A stretch of 64,000 bases of DNA from assembly GCF_003997935.1 (NCBI RefSeq), contig NZ_RZQL01000002.1, forward strand, positions 1 through 64,000, read 5' to 3'. The position numbers and the translations under genes were made by a program. A model generated the notes under the pieces. That model did not search any database. It saw only the letters and a list, made by a program, of their open reading frames with translations, and was not told the origin of the DNA. The DNA is from Mesorhizobium sp. M7A.F.Ca.US.006.01.1.1 (GTDB taxonomy: Bacteria > Pseudomonadota > Alphaproteobacteria > Rhizobiales > Rhizobiaceae). Position 1 is the stretch's first letter. Every line of letters starts with the position of its first letter. Of the stretch, positions 1 through 8,330 are shown piece by piece.

Positions 1-591
1 CTCTCCGACCGAGGCGACGTAGCGGCCAAAGACGGCCCGCGACAGAAGCAGCCACACCAAAGCGGTCAGCAGGACCCAGAACAGCACCGGCGTCGGAACC
101 GACAGGAATTTCGTGTTGTAGAGGTCGTTGAACAGCTTCGGCACGTCGCCGGGCGGGTTGCCGCTCGACAGGAACTGCACCAGCCCGACCAGGATGATGC
201 TGACAGCCAGCGTGACGATGACCGCCGACACCCGCCGGTTGCCGATCATGAAGCCGTTGAACAGGCCGATGACGAGGCCCGTGGCGAGCGCCAGCACGAC
301 GAAGAAAGGCATCGACGCGCCGGGGAAAGTGCCCGACGAGATGAAATAGTTGATGAGCAGGATGATGCCGCCGCCGGAGAGGTCGATCGACTTCACCCGC
401 ATGACGACGAGCTGCCCCAGCACCAGGATGCCGAGCGGGACGATCTGCCTGACGAAGATACCCATGATGTTGAGGTTGAGCATGTTCGGCCGCGCAATCC
501 ACAGCGTCGCCAGCAGCACGAGGAAGACAAAATAGGACGGCGGTATGCGCAGCAGGCGCCGGGCGATCGGATTTGCGAGAACGGCAGCCAT
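1..591 (-). CDS. CUT2 (ribose-type) ABC transporter permease, 3' end cut by window
   Basis: Inner-membrane permease of the RbsC/BPD_transp_2 family, which forms the sugar channel together with the next permease. The start is ATG at 591, and the frame stays open to the window edge, giving about 197 residues of a family that is usually about 320. Hydrophobic segments alternate with short loops, and the family pattern LGQLVVMRVKSIDLSGG is present near residue 60. The start lies 3 bases after the stop of the upstream permease, so the two are surely co-transcribed and translationally coupled. Two different permeases suggest a heterodimeric channel. The sugar cannot be read from the sequence. Confidence 0.85.
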   Translation of the reverse strand, partial: MAAVLANPIARRLLRIPPSYFVFLVLLATLWIARPNMLNLNIMGIFVRQIVPLGILVLGQLVVMRVKSIDLSGGGIILLINYFISSGTFPGASMPFFVVLALATGLVIGLFNGFMIGNRRVSAVIVTLAVSIILVGLVQFLSSGNPPGDVPKLFNDLYNTKFLSVPTPVLFWVLLTALVWLLLSRAVFGRYVASVGE

Positions 592-594
592 CTT

Positions 595-1557
595 TCAGAG
601 CCCCATCTTCTTGCGGGATTGCAGCCCGACCACCGCCAGCAGGATGCCGCCCTTGATCGCCGTCTGGACGAAGGGCGAGACGTTGGCGAGGTTCATGCCA
701 TTGGCCAGCAGCGCCATCACCAGCGCGCCGATCACCGTGCCGTGCAGGCTGCCTATGCCGCCGGAAAGCTGGGTACCTCCAAGGGCGACGGCAGTGACGG
801 TGTCGAGTTCGAACAGCAGCCCGACATTCGGATCGCCCGACACGATACGCCCGGCCAGGAAGACACCGGCAACGGCTGCGAAACAGGAACAGACGACATA
901 GGCGAGGATGATGTTGCGACGGTCGGCTACGCCGAAATTGCGGGCAGCACTCTCGGCGCCGGAAGCGATGCCGCCGCCGATCGCAAACAGATGCAGCCCG
1001 TACCGGGACCCGTAGAGCAGTTTCCACGCTGCCAGGATCACGATGATGCCCCAGAAAACCGGATAAGGAATGCCCAGCAAACTGCCCGAAACGGCATCGA
1101 TGACGATCTCCGGCACCGTGCCGCCGGAGACGGGCCGCAGGATGCGCGTGATGCCGAGCACGATGTACTGCGTCGACAGCGTCGCGATGATCGGATGGAC
1201 GTTGAAGCGGGTGATCGCCAGGCCGTTGATCAGCCCGATCAGTGCCGCCAGCACGAAGACCGCCGGGATCAACACGATCGCCGGCTGGTCGAGCGCCAGC
1301 ACCGCGGTGGTGAAGCTGATGACCGAGCCGACCGATAGATCGAGCCCGCCGATGAGCACGACGACGAGTTGTCCGATCGCCGCGATGATCAGCGGCATCG
1401 CCTGGGCCACCAGGTTGAAGAGGTTTTCGGCCGTGGCGAACTGCGTCGTCTCGACGGTCAGCCACAGCGAAATGAGCAAGGCGACCAGCAGTGGCAGGCC
1501 CCACAGGCCTTGCCGTGTGTTCCGGCCACTCAGGATGTTGAAAAGCGAACGATGCAT
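595..1557 (-). CDS. CUT2 (ribose-type) ABC transporter permease
   Basis: A complete RbsC-family inner-membrane permease of 320 residues, the normal family length. It has about nine hydrophobic segments. The characteristic LIGGLDLSVGSVISF motif (about residues 68-82) and the ALGGTQLSGGIGSLHGT loop (about residues 257-273) are typical of CUT2 permeases. The gene follows the double ATPase by 8 bases and precedes the second permease by 3 bases. It therefore belongs to the operon binding protein-ATPase-permease-permease. The family assignment is secure, the substrate is not. Confidence 0.92.
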   Translation of the reverse strand: MHRSLFNILSGRNTRQGLWGLPLLVALLISLWLTVETTQFATAENLFNLVAQAMPLIIAAIGQLVVVLIGGLDLSVGSVISFTTAVLALDQPAIVLIPAVFVLAALIGLINGLAITRFNVHPIIATLSTQYIVLGITRILRPVSGGTVPEIVIDAVSGSLLGIPYPVFWGIIVILAAWKLLYGSRYGLHLFAIGGGIASGAESAARNFGVADRRNIILAYVVCSCFAAVAGVFLAGRIVSGDPNVGLLFELDTVTAVALGGTQLSGGIGSLHGTVIGALVMALLANGMNLANVSPFVQTAIKGGILLAVVGLQSRKKMGL

Positions 1558-1565
1558 GGAGGCCC

Positions 1566-3077
1566 CTAATGCTGGCGCGTGGAGCCGCCCATCAGGGCCG
1601 CGTCGAGGATCTTGTGTTCGCTCGCCTGCGCTGCCGGCATTTCGGCCACGATGGTGTCGTGATGCACGACGTAGATGCGGTCGCAGAGCCCGATCAATTC
1701 GATCGTCTCGCGCGACAGCACCAGCACGGCGCCGCCCTTGGCGGTAAAGTCCCGCAGCAGATGGTAGATCTCGGACTTGGCGCCGATGTCGACGCCGCGC
1801 GTCGGCTCCTCCACCAGCAGAAGATCGAGGTCGGCGGCAAGGTAACGGCCGAGCAGGACCTTTTGCTGGTTGCCACCCGACAGCGAACCGACCGCAGCCG
1901 ATGGCCCCGCCGCCTTTATGTTCATGACCTCCATCATGCGGGCGATGACGTTTCGATACGGCCGCGCCGGAGCAAGTTCAGGGCGCCTCGAATGCAATCC
2001 GATGGCGATGTTGTGGGCGATCGGCAGAGCGAGGAAGAGCCCCTCCTCCTTGCGGTCCTCGGGAACGAAGCCGACCTTCAGCTGCTGCAAATGGCGAACG
2101 CCCGATGATGCCGAGAGCGGCATCTTCAGCGCCTTGCCGTTGATGGAAATCGTCCCGGCGAAGGGATGATAGCGGCCGATCAGCGATCTCAGGAAGCGCT
2201 GCTGGCCCTGCCCCTCCAGCCCGGCCAGGGCAACGATCTCGCCCTTGTGCAAAGTCAGCGACAGCGGCTGCGATGTCTCGGTAATCCTGAGGTTCTCGAC
2301 GCGCAGGATCTCGTCGCCTTTGTCATCCGTGCGATCGGGAAAAAGGTCCTGGAGTTCGCGTCCGACCATCATGGTGATGAGGTCGTCGGTGGTGATCTCG
2401 GACACCATTCTTGTGCCGACCAGTGCGCCGTCCTTAAGCACCGTCACCGTGTCGCACAGCTCGAATATCTCCTCCATGCGATGAGAGATGTAGACGATGG
2501 CCTTTCCCTTATCGCGCAGCCGGCGGATGTTGCGGTTGAGCACATCGACATCGGCCGCGTTGAGCGCCGCCGTCGGCTCGTCGAGGATGAGCACGCTGGC
2601 GTCGGCATGGATGCAATGCGCGATCTCGACAAATTGCCGCTCGGCTATGGTCAGGTTGGAAACGAGTTGCGACGGGTCAAGCGTGAGGCCGAGTTCGCCA
2701 AGCGCCCTGGCGGTCTGGCTTTTCATCGCGCGATAGTCGATCGAGCCGAACCGGGTCGTCGGCTCCCGGCCGAGGAACATGTTCTCGGCGATCGACAGAT
2801 TGGGCAGCAGCGAATGCTCCTGGAAAACGGTCGAAATGCCGGCATCGAGCGCTGCGCGCGGCCATTTCAGATCGAGCTTCTCCCCGTTCATGGAGATCTC
2901 GCCGGAATCGGGCTGATGCACGCCCGCCAGGATCTTCATCAACGTCGATTTGCCGGCGCCGTTCTCGCCCATCAGGGCGTGAACACTGCCCGCCTTGAGA
3001 TCGAGGGAAACGGAATGGAGCGCCTTGCTCCCTCCGAATGCCTTCGAAATGTGGGACATCTCGATAAGATTAGTCAC
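1566..3077 (-). CDS. CUT2 ABC transporter ATP-binding protein with two ABC domains (RbsA/MglA-like)
   Basis: Cytoplasmic ATPase energising sugar uptake. The N-terminal ABC domain has Walker A GENGAGKSTLMK (about residue 40) and Walker B ILDEPTAAL. The C-terminal domain has a degenerate Walker A (GLEGQGQQR), signature LSGGNQQKV and LVEEPTRGVDIGAK, the asymmetry usual for RbsA-type proteins. I chose the GTG at 3077 (protein VTNLIEMSHISKAFGG, 503 residues) because a GAGGG lies just upstream and conserved sequence begins there. An ATG at 3164 is in frame, but its extra 29 residues look unlike the family. The gene lies downstream of the binding protein in the operon. Confidence 0.9.
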   Translation of the reverse strand: MTNLIEMSHISKAFGGSKALHSVSLDLKAGSVHALMGENGAGKSTLMKILAGVHQPDSGEISMNGEKLDLKWPRAALDAGISTVFQEHSLLPNLSIAENMFLGREPTTRFGSIDYRAMKSQTARALGELGLTLDPSQLVSNLTIAERQFVEIAHCIHADASVLILDEPTAALNAADVDVLNRNIRRLRDKGKAIVYISHRMEEIFELCDTVTVLKDGALVGTRMVSEITTDDLITMMVGRELQDLFPDRTDDKGDEILRVENLRITETSQPLSLTLHKGEIVALAGLEGQGQQRFLRSLIGRYHPFAGTISINGKALKMPLSASSGVRHLQQLKVGFVPEDRKEEGLFLALPIAHNIAIGLHSRRPELAPARPYRNVIARMMEVMNIKAAGPSAAVGSLSGGNQQKVLLGRYLAADLDLLLVEEPTRGVDIGAKSEIYHLLRDFTAKGGAVLVLSRETIELIGLCDRIYVVHHDTIVAEMPAAQASEHKILDAALMGGSTRQH

Positions 3078-3115
3078 GAAGCCCTCGAACGAACCGGATT
3101 CAACAGATGGAACGG

Positions 3116-3157
3116 CCTGCGGGGAATGCCTGCGGGGAATGCTTGTCCACTCCCCGC
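3116..3157 (-). promoter_or_regulatory. 13-bp tandem duplication and stem-loop between binding-protein and ATPase genes
   Basis: The 13-bp unit CCTGCGGGGAATG occurs twice in tandem at 3116-3141. The second copy supplies the arm GCGGGGA (3132-3138), which pairs perfectly with TCCCCGC (3151-3157). Stem-loops after the binding-protein gene are common in ABC operons, where they protect the upstream mRNA or reduce readthrough so that the binding protein is made in excess. No T-run follows, so it is not a classical terminator. Confidence 0.45.
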
Positions 3158-3171
3158 CGGCCACGGCGCAG

Positions 3172-4251
3172 TCACTTCTTGCCGTAATATTCCTTGAGCT
3201 TGTCTTCTGGCAGTTCGCTTGGCCACCAGACGTTGGCAGTCAGGTCGTCGCGATAGTATTTTTTGGCCTTGTCCTGGTCCCATCCGTCGGGATTGTAGAC
3301 GTAGCGCTTGTAGAGTTGCTTGCCTTCCAGAAGGGCAACGGCGGCGCGCACGCCGGCAGCGCCCTGGGCGGGGCTGTATTCGGGCGAGATCGACTTGAAT
3401 CCGTCAGTGATCCACTGGCCGAAATAGCCATTGTTGCCCTCGCCCGAAATCGGCGGAATGGGTGTGCCGAACTGCTTGAAGACATCGACGCAGGCGCGCG
3501 TCATGTCGGCGCCGGACGACCAGATGCCGTCGACCTGCGGATTGTTCAGATAGAGCGTCTCGCACAGCTTCTTGGCCTTGTCATACTGCCAGTCGCCATG
3601 CTCCTCGGCAATGATCTGCACATGCGTGCCCTTGAGCGATTCCACGAGGCCGTTGTAGCGGTTGGTGTCTTCCGGATGGCCGGCCAGGCCACGCAGGACC
3701 CAGATCTTGCCGTTGTCGCCGACGGTCTTCACCAGCCAGTCGCCCATGACCTTGCCGAAGTGCTCGGCACCGCCCTGGATTTCGGTGGTGTAGGCGTCGG
3801 AATCGATGCGGCCGGTGTGAAGGATGACCGGGATACCGGCGGCGACCGCCTTGGCGATGCTGGCATTGGCCGATGTGCTGGTCACCGGCTGAACGATGAT
3901 CGCGTCGACATGCTGCGCGATCAGGTCCTCGATATCGGCCACCTGCTTTTTCTGGTCGAAGCCGGCATCGAGCAGGATGAATTTCGAGATGCGCTTGTCC
4001 TTGGCCGCGGCGTTCTCGGCCTCATGCGCCACCTGCACCGTCCAGGTGTTGGCGTTGACGCCGAAATCGCTCATGCCGATGACCCAGGGCGGGTCCTTCT
4101 TGAACGCAGCGGCCGCAGTCATGCGCGTGTCGTCTGGGCGCGGTGCTACGCCGTCCATCAGCTTGACGTCTTCCGCATGCGCCAGCGACGTCACGGCAAG
4201 CGTGGACGCAACGAGCATCCCCAGGCCGACGGTTTTCAGCAATCCTAACAT
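3172..4251 (-). CDS. CUT2 ABC transporter periplasmic sugar-binding protein (RbsB-like)
   Basis: Periplasmic binding protein of peripla_BP_4 type. The start is ATG at 4251, with a strong AAGGAGG Shine-Dalgarno 7-13 bases upstream. Longer in-frame extensions have no signal-like N-terminus. Residues 1-26 form a Sec signal peptide ending in SLAHA. The mature part carries the family pattern of a hinge sugar binder (DLIAQHVDAIIVQPV, GKVMGDWLVKTVGDNGKIWVLRG). The length is 359 residues, within the family range. It is the first gene of the transporter operon and is divergent from the SGNH hydrolase. The ligand is unknown. Confidence 0.9.
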   Translation of the reverse strand: MLGLLKTVGLGMLVASTLAVTSLAHAEDVKLMDGVAPRPDDTRMTAAAAFKKDPPWVIGMSDFGVNANTWTVQVAHEAENAAAKDKRISKFILLDAGFDQKKQVADIEDLIAQHVDAIIVQPVTSTSANASIAKAVAAGIPVILHTGRIDSDAYTTEIQGGAEHFGKVMGDWLVKTVGDNGKIWVLRGLAGHPEDTNRYNGLVESLKGTHVQIIAEEHGDWQYDKAKKLCETLYLNNPQVDGIWSSGADMTRACVDVFKQFGTPIPPISGEGNNGYFGQWITDGFKSISPEYSPAQGAAGVRAAVALLEGKQLYKRYVYNPDGWDQDKAKKYYRDDLTANVWWPSELPEDKLKEYYGKK

Positions 4252-4281
4252 TGAACTCTCCTCCTTGTGGTTGCCCCGGCC

Positions 4282-4320
4282 TACGAATTCGTATGGCCGG
4301 CCGTACGAATGCGTACGGCC
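4282..4320 (-). promoter_or_regulatory. Tandem palindromic operator-like repeats upstream of the binding-protein gene
   Basis: Two 17-bp copies, TACGAATTCGTATGGCC (4282-4298) and TACGAATGCGTACGGCC (4304-4320), differ at two positions and start 22 bp apart, two helical turns. Each contains a full or near-perfect palindrome (TACGAATTCGTA). They lie 31-69 bases upstream of the ATG at 4251. The spacing suggests cooperative binding of a dimeric repressor, possibly the ROK protein encoded at 5293-6396. Confidence 0.55.
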
Positions 4321-4487
4321 ATGAGACGCTCTCCCAATGCATGCTCGTCGTCGCAAACCGACCGATGCACGCAATTCTCCCGCCCCCGAACACATGCGTG
4401 TCGAAGCCCACTTCTGCTGGACGGTGATGACGGTTGAGAACTCCTCCGGGCACTTTAGAAGCACAGCGGATTCGCCCTGTCAATAGT

Positions 4488-4506
4488 TAGTCATGTTGAA
4501 TGACTA
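4488..4506. promoter_or_regulatory. Inverted repeat TAGTCAT-N5-ATGACTA in the divergent intergenic region
   Basis: Perfect 7-bp arms are separated by GTTGA in the 342-bp region between the binding-protein gene (minus) and the SGNH hydrolase gene (plus). Position and symmetry suggest an operator serving one or both divergent units. Apart from this and the tandem sites at 4282-4320, I see nothing else recognisable in 4252-4593. Confidence 0.45.
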
Positions 4507-4593
4507 TTCCTTTGCTTGCCTTTCACCGCTCCGCTATCCATCATGATTGGCGCTCGCCGGCATCGGCGCGCTGTCAGTCCCGGCGGGAAAAAC

Positions 4594-5244
4594 ATGCGAT
4601 CAGTCTTGTGCTACGGCGACTCCAACACGCACGGCCAGATCCCCGGCAGGGGGCCGCTCGAGCGCTATGGACCGGGTGAACGCTGGCCGGGCATATTGCG
4701 TTCTCAGCTAGGCCCCGACTGGTATGTCATCGAGGAGGGGTTGAGCGGCCGCACCACCGTCCACGACGACCCGATCGAGGGCGCACACAAGAACGGCCGA
4801 ACCTATCTTCGTCCTTGCCTGCAGAGCCATGCGACGCTCGACCTCGTCATCATCATGCTCGGCACCAACGACCTCAAGATCCGCTTCAACAAGCCGCCGT
4901 CGGAAGTGGCGATGGGCATCGGCTGCCTCGTCTACGACATCAAGGAGCTGGCGCCTGGGCCAGGCGGCTCGACGCCCGAGATCATGATCGTGGCGCCGCC
5001 GCCGATGCAGGACGACGTCAAGGAATGGAAGTCGATCTTCGCCGGCGCACCGGAGAAATCGCGCCTGCTCGCGCTCGAGTTCGAGGTCCTGGCGGACTCG
5101 CTCGAACTGCACTTTTTCGATGCCGGCTCGGTGGTGTCCTGCAGCGAAGCGGACGGCTTTCACATCGATGCCGACGCGCACAGATTGCTGGGCACCGCAC
5201 TTGCCCGCGCGGTCGATGCCATCGGCTGGAGCCGCTCGACATGA
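4594..5244 (+). CDS. SGNH/GDSL hydrolase family esterase
   Basis: Predicted serine esterase, lipase or acyl-hydrolase of the SGNH fold, 216 residues. Block I is CYGDSNTHG (nucleophile Ser at about residue 9), Block III is MLGTNDLK and Block V is DGFHIDADAH with the Asp-x-x-His pair. The start at 4594 puts Block I at the N-terminus, as in the TesA-like arylesterases. An in-frame ATG at 4516 would add 26 basic residues that do not look like a signal peptide. With no signal it is probably cytoplasmic, perhaps removing acyl groups from the imported sugar. That role is inferred from the neighbouring transporter only. Confidence 0.85.
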   Translation: MRSVLCYGDSNTHGQIPGRGPLERYGPGERWPGILRSQLGPDWYVIEEGLSGRTTVHDDPIEGAHKNGRTYLRPCLQSHATLDLVIIMLGTNDLKIRFNKPPSEVAMGIGCLVYDIKELAPGPGGSTPEIMIVAPPPMQDDVKEWKSIFAGAPEKSRLLALEFEVLADSLELHFFDAGSVVSCSEADGFHIDADAHRLLGTALARAVDAIGWSRST

Positions 5245-5292
5245 GCGACCACAGCGCCGCCAGGCAACGCGCTCTTACCGGCGGGGCGACCC

Positions 5293-6396
5293 TTGCCTGA
5301 CATGAGATTCGCGCCACCCAACCCCTTGCGCATCGCCGATCGTGCGAGCGGGCTGAATGCATTGAGCGTGCGCAGCTACAATGAGCGGCTGGTTCTGTCG
5401 CTGCTGCTTCAGAACGAAGGCATTTCGCGGATGGAAATCGGCGAGAAAACCGGCCTCTCGGCGCAGACGGCCTCGGTGATCGTCCGCTCGCTGGAACAGG
5501 AAGGCCTGGTCTCGCAGGGCGAGGCGCAGCGCGGCCGCGTCGGGCCGCCCACCATCCCGCTTTCGCTGAACCCGGAGGGCGCCTATGCGGTTGGCGTCGG
5601 CTTCAGCCGGCGCCGGATCGACATAGCGCTCATCGACTTCATCGGCACCGTGCGTTTCCACATGCAGTTGCCGGCAGATGAAGCCAATCCCTTTCCGCAA
5701 AGCAGCGAACTGTTCGGCGCGATCAGGCGAGCCATGACCAGCCTGCCGGTCGAGGTGCGCAGCCGGGTTGCCGGCATCGGCCTGGCCGTTCCCGACGATG
5801 TCGACACGATGGCTGCAACCCGCAACGGATCGAGCACCTCGCTGAAGGCCTTGCAGGCCGAGATCGAGGAACAGATCAAGCTGCCGGTTTTCGTGCAGAA
5901 CGACATCACCGCGGCAGCCGGCGGCGAGAGCATGTTCGGCGTCGCAAAGCCGCTCAACGACTATCTGTTCTTCTATCTGGGGGCACGGCTGCAAAGCAGG
6001 CTCATCCTCAACCACCAGATCTACAAGGGAAACTCCAGCGCCAGCTTCGATCACGGCCTGATGCGCCTGGAGAGCGAACTGGCCATGCGCGGGCGCCCGT
6101 CCGAAATCATCTGGAGCAGCAGCCCTGAATGGCCTGACCTGGGCGAGGCCTACAGCGCATGGCTGGGCGAGTGTTCCGACCGCCTGAAAGCATCGATCTC
6201 CGCGCTGACCCAGTTTGTCGAGTTCAGGACGGTCGTCCTGTCCAGCTATGCGCCGCAAAAGATCGCCGAGGCCTTGTGCGACGACATCGGCCGGGAATTC
6301 CCCGGCATCGAGGCACTGCCGGCACGCGTCACCATCAGCCCGAAGGCCGTCGGCGCGGCAAGCCTGCCATTCAGTTCGCGCTTCATGATCCAGTGA
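5293..6396 (+). CDS. ROK family transcriptional regulator (NagC/XylR-like)
   Basis: A 367-residue protein with an N-terminal MarR-like winged helix (about residues 30-80: ISRMEIGEKTGLSAQTASVIVRSLEQEGLV), followed by a degenerate sugar-kinase-like ROK domain (FVQNDITAAAGGESMFG). No cysteine-rich zinc motif is seen in the ROK domain. The start is uncertain: TTG at 5293 has GGGGCG 5 bases upstream, while ATG at 5302 is three codons later. It probably represses the divergent sugar transporter operon in the absence of its sugar. The palindromes at 4282-4320 and 4488-4506 are candidate binding sites. Confidence 0.85.
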   Translation: MPDMRFAPPNPLRIADRASGLNALSVRSYNERLVLSLLLQNEGISRMEIGEKTGLSAQTASVIVRSLEQEGLVSQGEAQRGRVGPPTIPLSLNPEGAYAVGVGFSRRRIDIALIDFIGTVRFHMQLPADEANPFPQSSELFGAIRRAMTSLPVEVRSRVAGIGLAVPDDVDTMAATRNGSSTSLKALQAEIEEQIKLPVFVQNDITAAAGGESMFGVAKPLNDYLFFYLGARLQSRLILNHQIYKGNSSASFDHGLMRLESELAMRGRPSEIIWSSSPEWPDLGEAYSAWLGECSDRLKASISALTQFVEFRTVVLSSYAPQKIAEALCDDIGREFPGIEALPARVTISPKAVGAASLPFSSRFMIQ

Positions 6397-6493
6397 TCGA
6401 GCCGAACGGCGTTGCCGGTCGGCGGATCATGCCCCTCTGCAGGTCCATCGATGATTTTCAGGTGACCAAGCGAATCTGCTTGCCAGGACGCCC

Positions 6494-6514
6494 CACTTAA
6501 TAGCATGTTAAGTG
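6494..6514 (+). promoter_or_regulatory. Operator-like palindrome CACTTAA-N7-TTAAGTG
   Basis: Perfect 7-bp arms lie 17 bases upstream of the ATG of the XRE-cupin regulator. AT-rich symmetric sites at this place are typical of autoregulation by PuuR-like XRE-cupin proteins. No second copy was noticed in the window. Confidence 0.55.
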
Positions 6515-6530
6515 AACCCTGAGACCGCCC

Positions 6531-7223
6531 ATGAAAATCGCTGCGGATCACGCACTCAACGACAATGCCGCGACCAGCGCCGAGGCGCGCCGCTCGACGG
6601 TGTTGGGCGATCGCATCAAGGCCTATCGCACCACACGGCGCCTGACGCTGCGCCAGCTCGGCGACATGATCGGCACCACCGCCAGCTTCCTGAGCCAGCT
6701 CGAGCGCGGCCTTTCGGGAGCCAACACCAGCACGCTGATGCTGATCGCCAATGCGCTCGGCATCAGCCTCGCCGATCTTTTCGACGAATGCGAAGTCTCG
6801 CCGCACGCGGTGTTGACACGCGCCGAGCGGCCGGCGCTGCCGACCAGCGAGGGCTATCGCAAGACGCTGCTGTCGCGGCGGCCGATCCGCGAGATGGAAG
6901 TCTATTGCGGCGAGTTCGCCGTCGGCGGCTCGACCGGCGACGTGCCCTACACGCACGGCAACGCGAGCGAGATGTTCCTCGTGCTGCGCGGACGCGTGCA
7001 ACTGACGCTCGGCGACGAGAGCTTCATCCTCGAAGAGGGCGACAGCATCGAATATTCCACCTCGACGCCGCATCGAACCATCAATGTCGGCGACACGGTG
7101 GCCGAAGTGCTCTGGATCATTGCGCCGCCGACAAGCGGCGCCGTCGACCTCGACCAATATGTAGCCCGGAAAACGCTCGCGCCCGGTCTGCCAAAATCAA
7201 ACAGCGAGCCTTCGGAGGATTAG
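6531..7223 (+). CDS. XRE family transcriptional regulator with C-terminal cupin (PuuR-like)
   Basis: A 230-residue DNA-binding protein. A helix-turn-helix of XRE type (about residues 25-80: LGDRIKAYRTTRRLTLRQLG, then SFLSQLERGLSGANTSTLMLI) is followed by a small-molecule-sensing cupin domain (about residues 140-215: THGNASEMFLVLRGRVQLTLG). This layout is that of PuuR, the putrescine-responsive repressor. It heads an operon with a polyamine-type transporter and an amine oxidase, with only 3 bases to the next gene, so it very likely senses the transported amine and controls its own operon through the palindrome just upstream. Confidence 0.88.
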   Translation: MKIAADHALNDNAATSAEARRSTVLGDRIKAYRTTRRLTLRQLGDMIGTTASFLSQLERGLSGANTSTLMLIANALGISLADLFDECEVSPHAVLTRAERPALPTSEGYRKTLLSRRPIREMEVYCGEFAVGGSTGDVPYTHGNASEMFLVLRGRVQLTLGDESFILEEGDSIEYSTSTPHRTINVGDTVAEVLWIIAPPTSGAVDLDQYVARKTLAPGLPKSNSEPSED

Positions 7224-7226
7224 AAA

Positions 7227-8306
7227 ATGGGAAGCAGATCACGATTGGCAGGATTTGTCGGCGCCGCAGCACTGGTTTTGCTCGCGGCCGCCGCTCACGC
7301 GCAGAACGCACCGCCGGTCGGGACCGTCGTCGACGGGTCGCTGAAGGGAAAGACGCTGACCTTCGTCTCCTATGGCGGCATCTACCAGGACGGCCAGGTC
7401 GCGGCGCTCAAGGAATTCGTCGACAAGAGCGGCGTCAAGCTTTTGAACGACGGACCGACCGAAATCGCCAAGCTTCAGGCGCAGGTCGAATCCGGCAATG
7501 TGACCTGGGATGTCGTCGACACCGATGATTTTCCGCCCTTCGTGCATTGCGGAAAACTGTTCCAGAAACTCGATCTGACCAAGCTCGACATCTCGCACAT
7601 CCCGCCCGGACAGGTCGGCGAGTGCAGCGTGCCGGCGATGAATTACGGCATGGTCCTGATGTACAAGAACGACACGTACAAGGACAATCCGCCGAAGGAC
7701 TGGAAGGATTTCTTCGACACCGCGAAATTCCCCGGCACCCGCGCCATCGACGGCAGCGGCAGCCCGCTCGGCGGCCTGATCGAACAGGCCATCCTGGCCG
7801 ACGGCGGCAAGGTCGACGCCATGACGCCAGCCGATATCGACAAGGGCATCGCCAAGATCAAGGCGATCGGTCCCGACACGATCTTCTGGAAGACCGGCGC
7901 CGAATCCCAGCAGCTCGCCGAATCCGGCGAGGCCGACATGATCATCATGTGGACCGGCCGCGCCATGACGGCGGTCAAGAATGGCGCTGCCTATACGCCG
8001 GTGTGGAAGGACTGGCTGGTCGTCATGGATCAGCTGACCATACCGGTCGGCGCCAAGGACACCGATGCCTCCTACGCGCTGATCAACGCCTATCTCGGCA
8101 AGAGGTCGCAGGAGATCCTGACCGAGCAGACCTCCTACTCGCCGATCAACGACGAGGCACAGCCGAAGGTCGACGCATCTGTCGCCGCCTTTCTGACCAA
8201 CACGCCGGACCACGCCAAGCTCGGCTATCAGCAGAACATCAAGTTCTGGGTCGCCAACTTCGCCGCCGCGTCCGACAAGTGGACGGCGCTGATGGCCGGC
8301 AACTGA
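7227..8306 (+). CDS. ABC transporter substrate-binding protein, spermidine/putrescine type (PotD-like)
   Basis: Periplasmic binding protein of 359 residues with a Sec signal peptide (residues 1-25, ending AAAHA). The mature protein starts with the family pattern TLTFVSYGGIYQDGQVAAL and continues with DVVDTDDF and SYSPIN, as in PotD/PotF-like SBP_bac family members. The ATG is preceded by GGAGG lying in the end of the regulator gene. It supplies the permease pair and ATPase immediately downstream. A polyamine or related amine is the expected ligand, but this cannot be proved from sequence. Confidence 0.88.
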   Translation: MGSRSRLAGFVGAAALVLLAAAAHAQNAPPVGTVVDGSLKGKTLTFVSYGGIYQDGQVAALKEFVDKSGVKLLNDGPTEIAKLQAQVESGNVTWDVVDTDDFPPFVHCGKLFQKLDLTKLDISHIPPGQVGECSVPAMNYGMVLMYKNDTYKDNPPKDWKDFFDTAKFPGTRAIDGSGSPLGGLIEQAILADGGKVDAMTPADIDKGIAKIKAIGPDTIFWKTGAESQQLAESGEADMIIMWTGRAMTAVKNGAAYTPVWKDWLVVMDQLTIPVGAKDTDASYALINAYLGKRSQEILTEQTSYSPINDEAQPKVDASVAAFLTNTPDHAKLGYQQNIKFWVANFAAASDKWTALMAGN

Positions 8307-8330
8307 GCCGGCTAACACTGAGGTGACGGC

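Noticed and set aside
3078-3164. ATG at 3164 as start of the CUT2 double ATPase.
   Set aside because: The extra 29 residues (including the tandemly repeated DNA at 3116-3141) do not resemble RbsA N-termini, and a GTG with GAGGG lies at 3077.
4252-4464. An extended start at 4464 for the RbsB-like binding protein.
   Set aside because: The extension destroys the Sec signal peptide. A strong AAGGAGG site precedes the ATG at 4251, and the extension would cover the operator repeats.
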